A stretch of DNA of 15,740 nucleotides from Candidatus Cloacimonadota bacterium (lineage in GTDB: Bacteria > Cloacimonadota > Cloacimonadia > JGIOTU-2), in contig DRBZ01000082.1 of assembly GCA_011043895.1 (NCBI GenBank), forward strand, positions 1-15,740, in the 5' to 3' direction. This document shows positions 15,404 to 15,740 of this stretch, piece after piece; the first letter of the stretch is position 1; every line of letters starts with the position of its first letter. The position numbers were made by a program, and so were the translations under genes. The notes beneath the pieces are model-generated. The model did no database searches and was not told the DNA's origin. It worked only from the letters and a program-made list of their open reading frames with translations.

Positions 15404-15740
15404 TGAATTATAGAAAAGTCTATTTGTTGATCATTGTGGCAATGCTTGTGATCTTTTTGGTCATAATACATTTGTTTGCTGCAGAAAATGTGACCATCAG
15501 ACGTGAAGAAGCAATGTTAAGAGAAGGACCCGGCTCATACTATCCGCCAATTGCAATCTTACCTGAGGATCTATCTGTTACTGTCGTTGAAGATGGTGAA
15601 TTATGGTTGAAAGTTCAGGCAGATGAGCAAATTGGTTATATCTCCAGAAAGGTTATAGAGGGCAAAAAGGATGCTGATGATATGTTTGCACAGATGGGCT
15701 CCGAACGAGCAATCACAGAAATTTCTGATATAGGTATGAC
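15403..15740 (+). CDS. Secreted SH3b-domain protein (partial, runs off the right edge)
   Basis: The first 112 codons of a gene are present. A hydrophobic signal peptide or anchor (residues 5-27, ending near LFAAEN) is followed by a bacterial SH3-like domain at about 30-86. That domain has the typical AMLREGPGSYYPPIAIL start, ELWLKVQ and GYISRKVI. Such domains bind peptidoglycan or peptide ligands outside the cytoplasm. The sequence after residue 88 is a Lys/Asp-rich linker leading into an unseen region. The ATG overlaps the TAA of the cyclase gene (TAATG), and GGAGG lies 7 nt upstream within the cyclase. The two are therefore translationally coupled and probably act together. The rest of the protein and its full role lie beyond the window. 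Confidence 0.85.
   Translation, partial: MNYRKVYLLIIVAMLVIFLVIIHLFAAENVTIRREEAMLREGPGSYYPPIAILPEDLSVTVVEDGELWLKVQADEQIGYISRKVIEGKKDADDMFAQMGSERAITEISDIGM

Overview
The window reads as AT-rich chromosomal DNA from a Gram-negative bacterium. Evidence for an outer membrane is a lipid A-type acyltransferase next to a GT9 (heptosyltransferase-type) glycosyltransferase, plus several secreted proteins. The low GC content, the AAA/DUF4143 ATPases, the transglutaminase-like secreted protein with a charged helical N-terminus and the CHASE2 cyclase suggest the FCB (Fibrobacteres-Chlorobi-Bacteroidetes) group, perhaps a Cloacimonadota-like lineage. That placement is an impression from protein style and was not tested. 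Spacing between genes is tight, and no gene-free stretch exceeds about 220 bp.

Layout. (1) 1-113: the last 37 codons of an integrase-core transposase enter from the left edge and overlap the 3' end of uvrA, which is encoded on the minus strand (97-2949). (2) 2982-3205: a divergent control region with a good sigma70-type promoter for uvrA and a cluster of TTGTCA/TGACAA half-sites in front of an AAA ATPase of the AAA_14/DUF4143 type (3206-4345). (3) 4445-7583: a secreted transglutaminase-fold protein, then a sodium:solute symporter of the SNF/NSS family closed by a clear intrinsic terminator. (4) 7673-7981, minus: a small unrecognised protein with a possible membrane anchor. (5) 8103-12591: a tight four-gene plus-strand cluster encoding a GT9 glycosyltransferase, a dCMP deaminase, a LpxL/HtrB-like acyltransferase and a secreted class C beta-lactamase-fold serine hydrolase. 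(6) 12596-13096, minus: the C-terminal third of a second AAA_14/DUF4143 protein that has lost its ATPase domain. (7) 13205-15740: a CHASE2-sensor class III adenylate cyclase overlapping by one base a secreted SH3b protein that runs off the right edge.

How the genes work together. The 8103-12591 cluster looks like an envelope/LPS operon with a nucleotide-metabolism gene inserted by translational coupling. The cyclase and the SH3b protein look like a co-translated module for sensing outside the cytoplasm and producing cAMP. UvrA is a housekeeping repair protein. The two DUF4143 genes and the transposase tail mark the accessory part of the window. No tRNA, rRNA, CRISPR array or complete insertion sequence was seen. 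No clearly new multi-gene system stands out. The most interesting leads are the transposase/uvrA 3' overlap, the half-site cluster before the ATPase, the CHASE2-cyclase/SH3b pair and the altered ion-site residues of the symporter.
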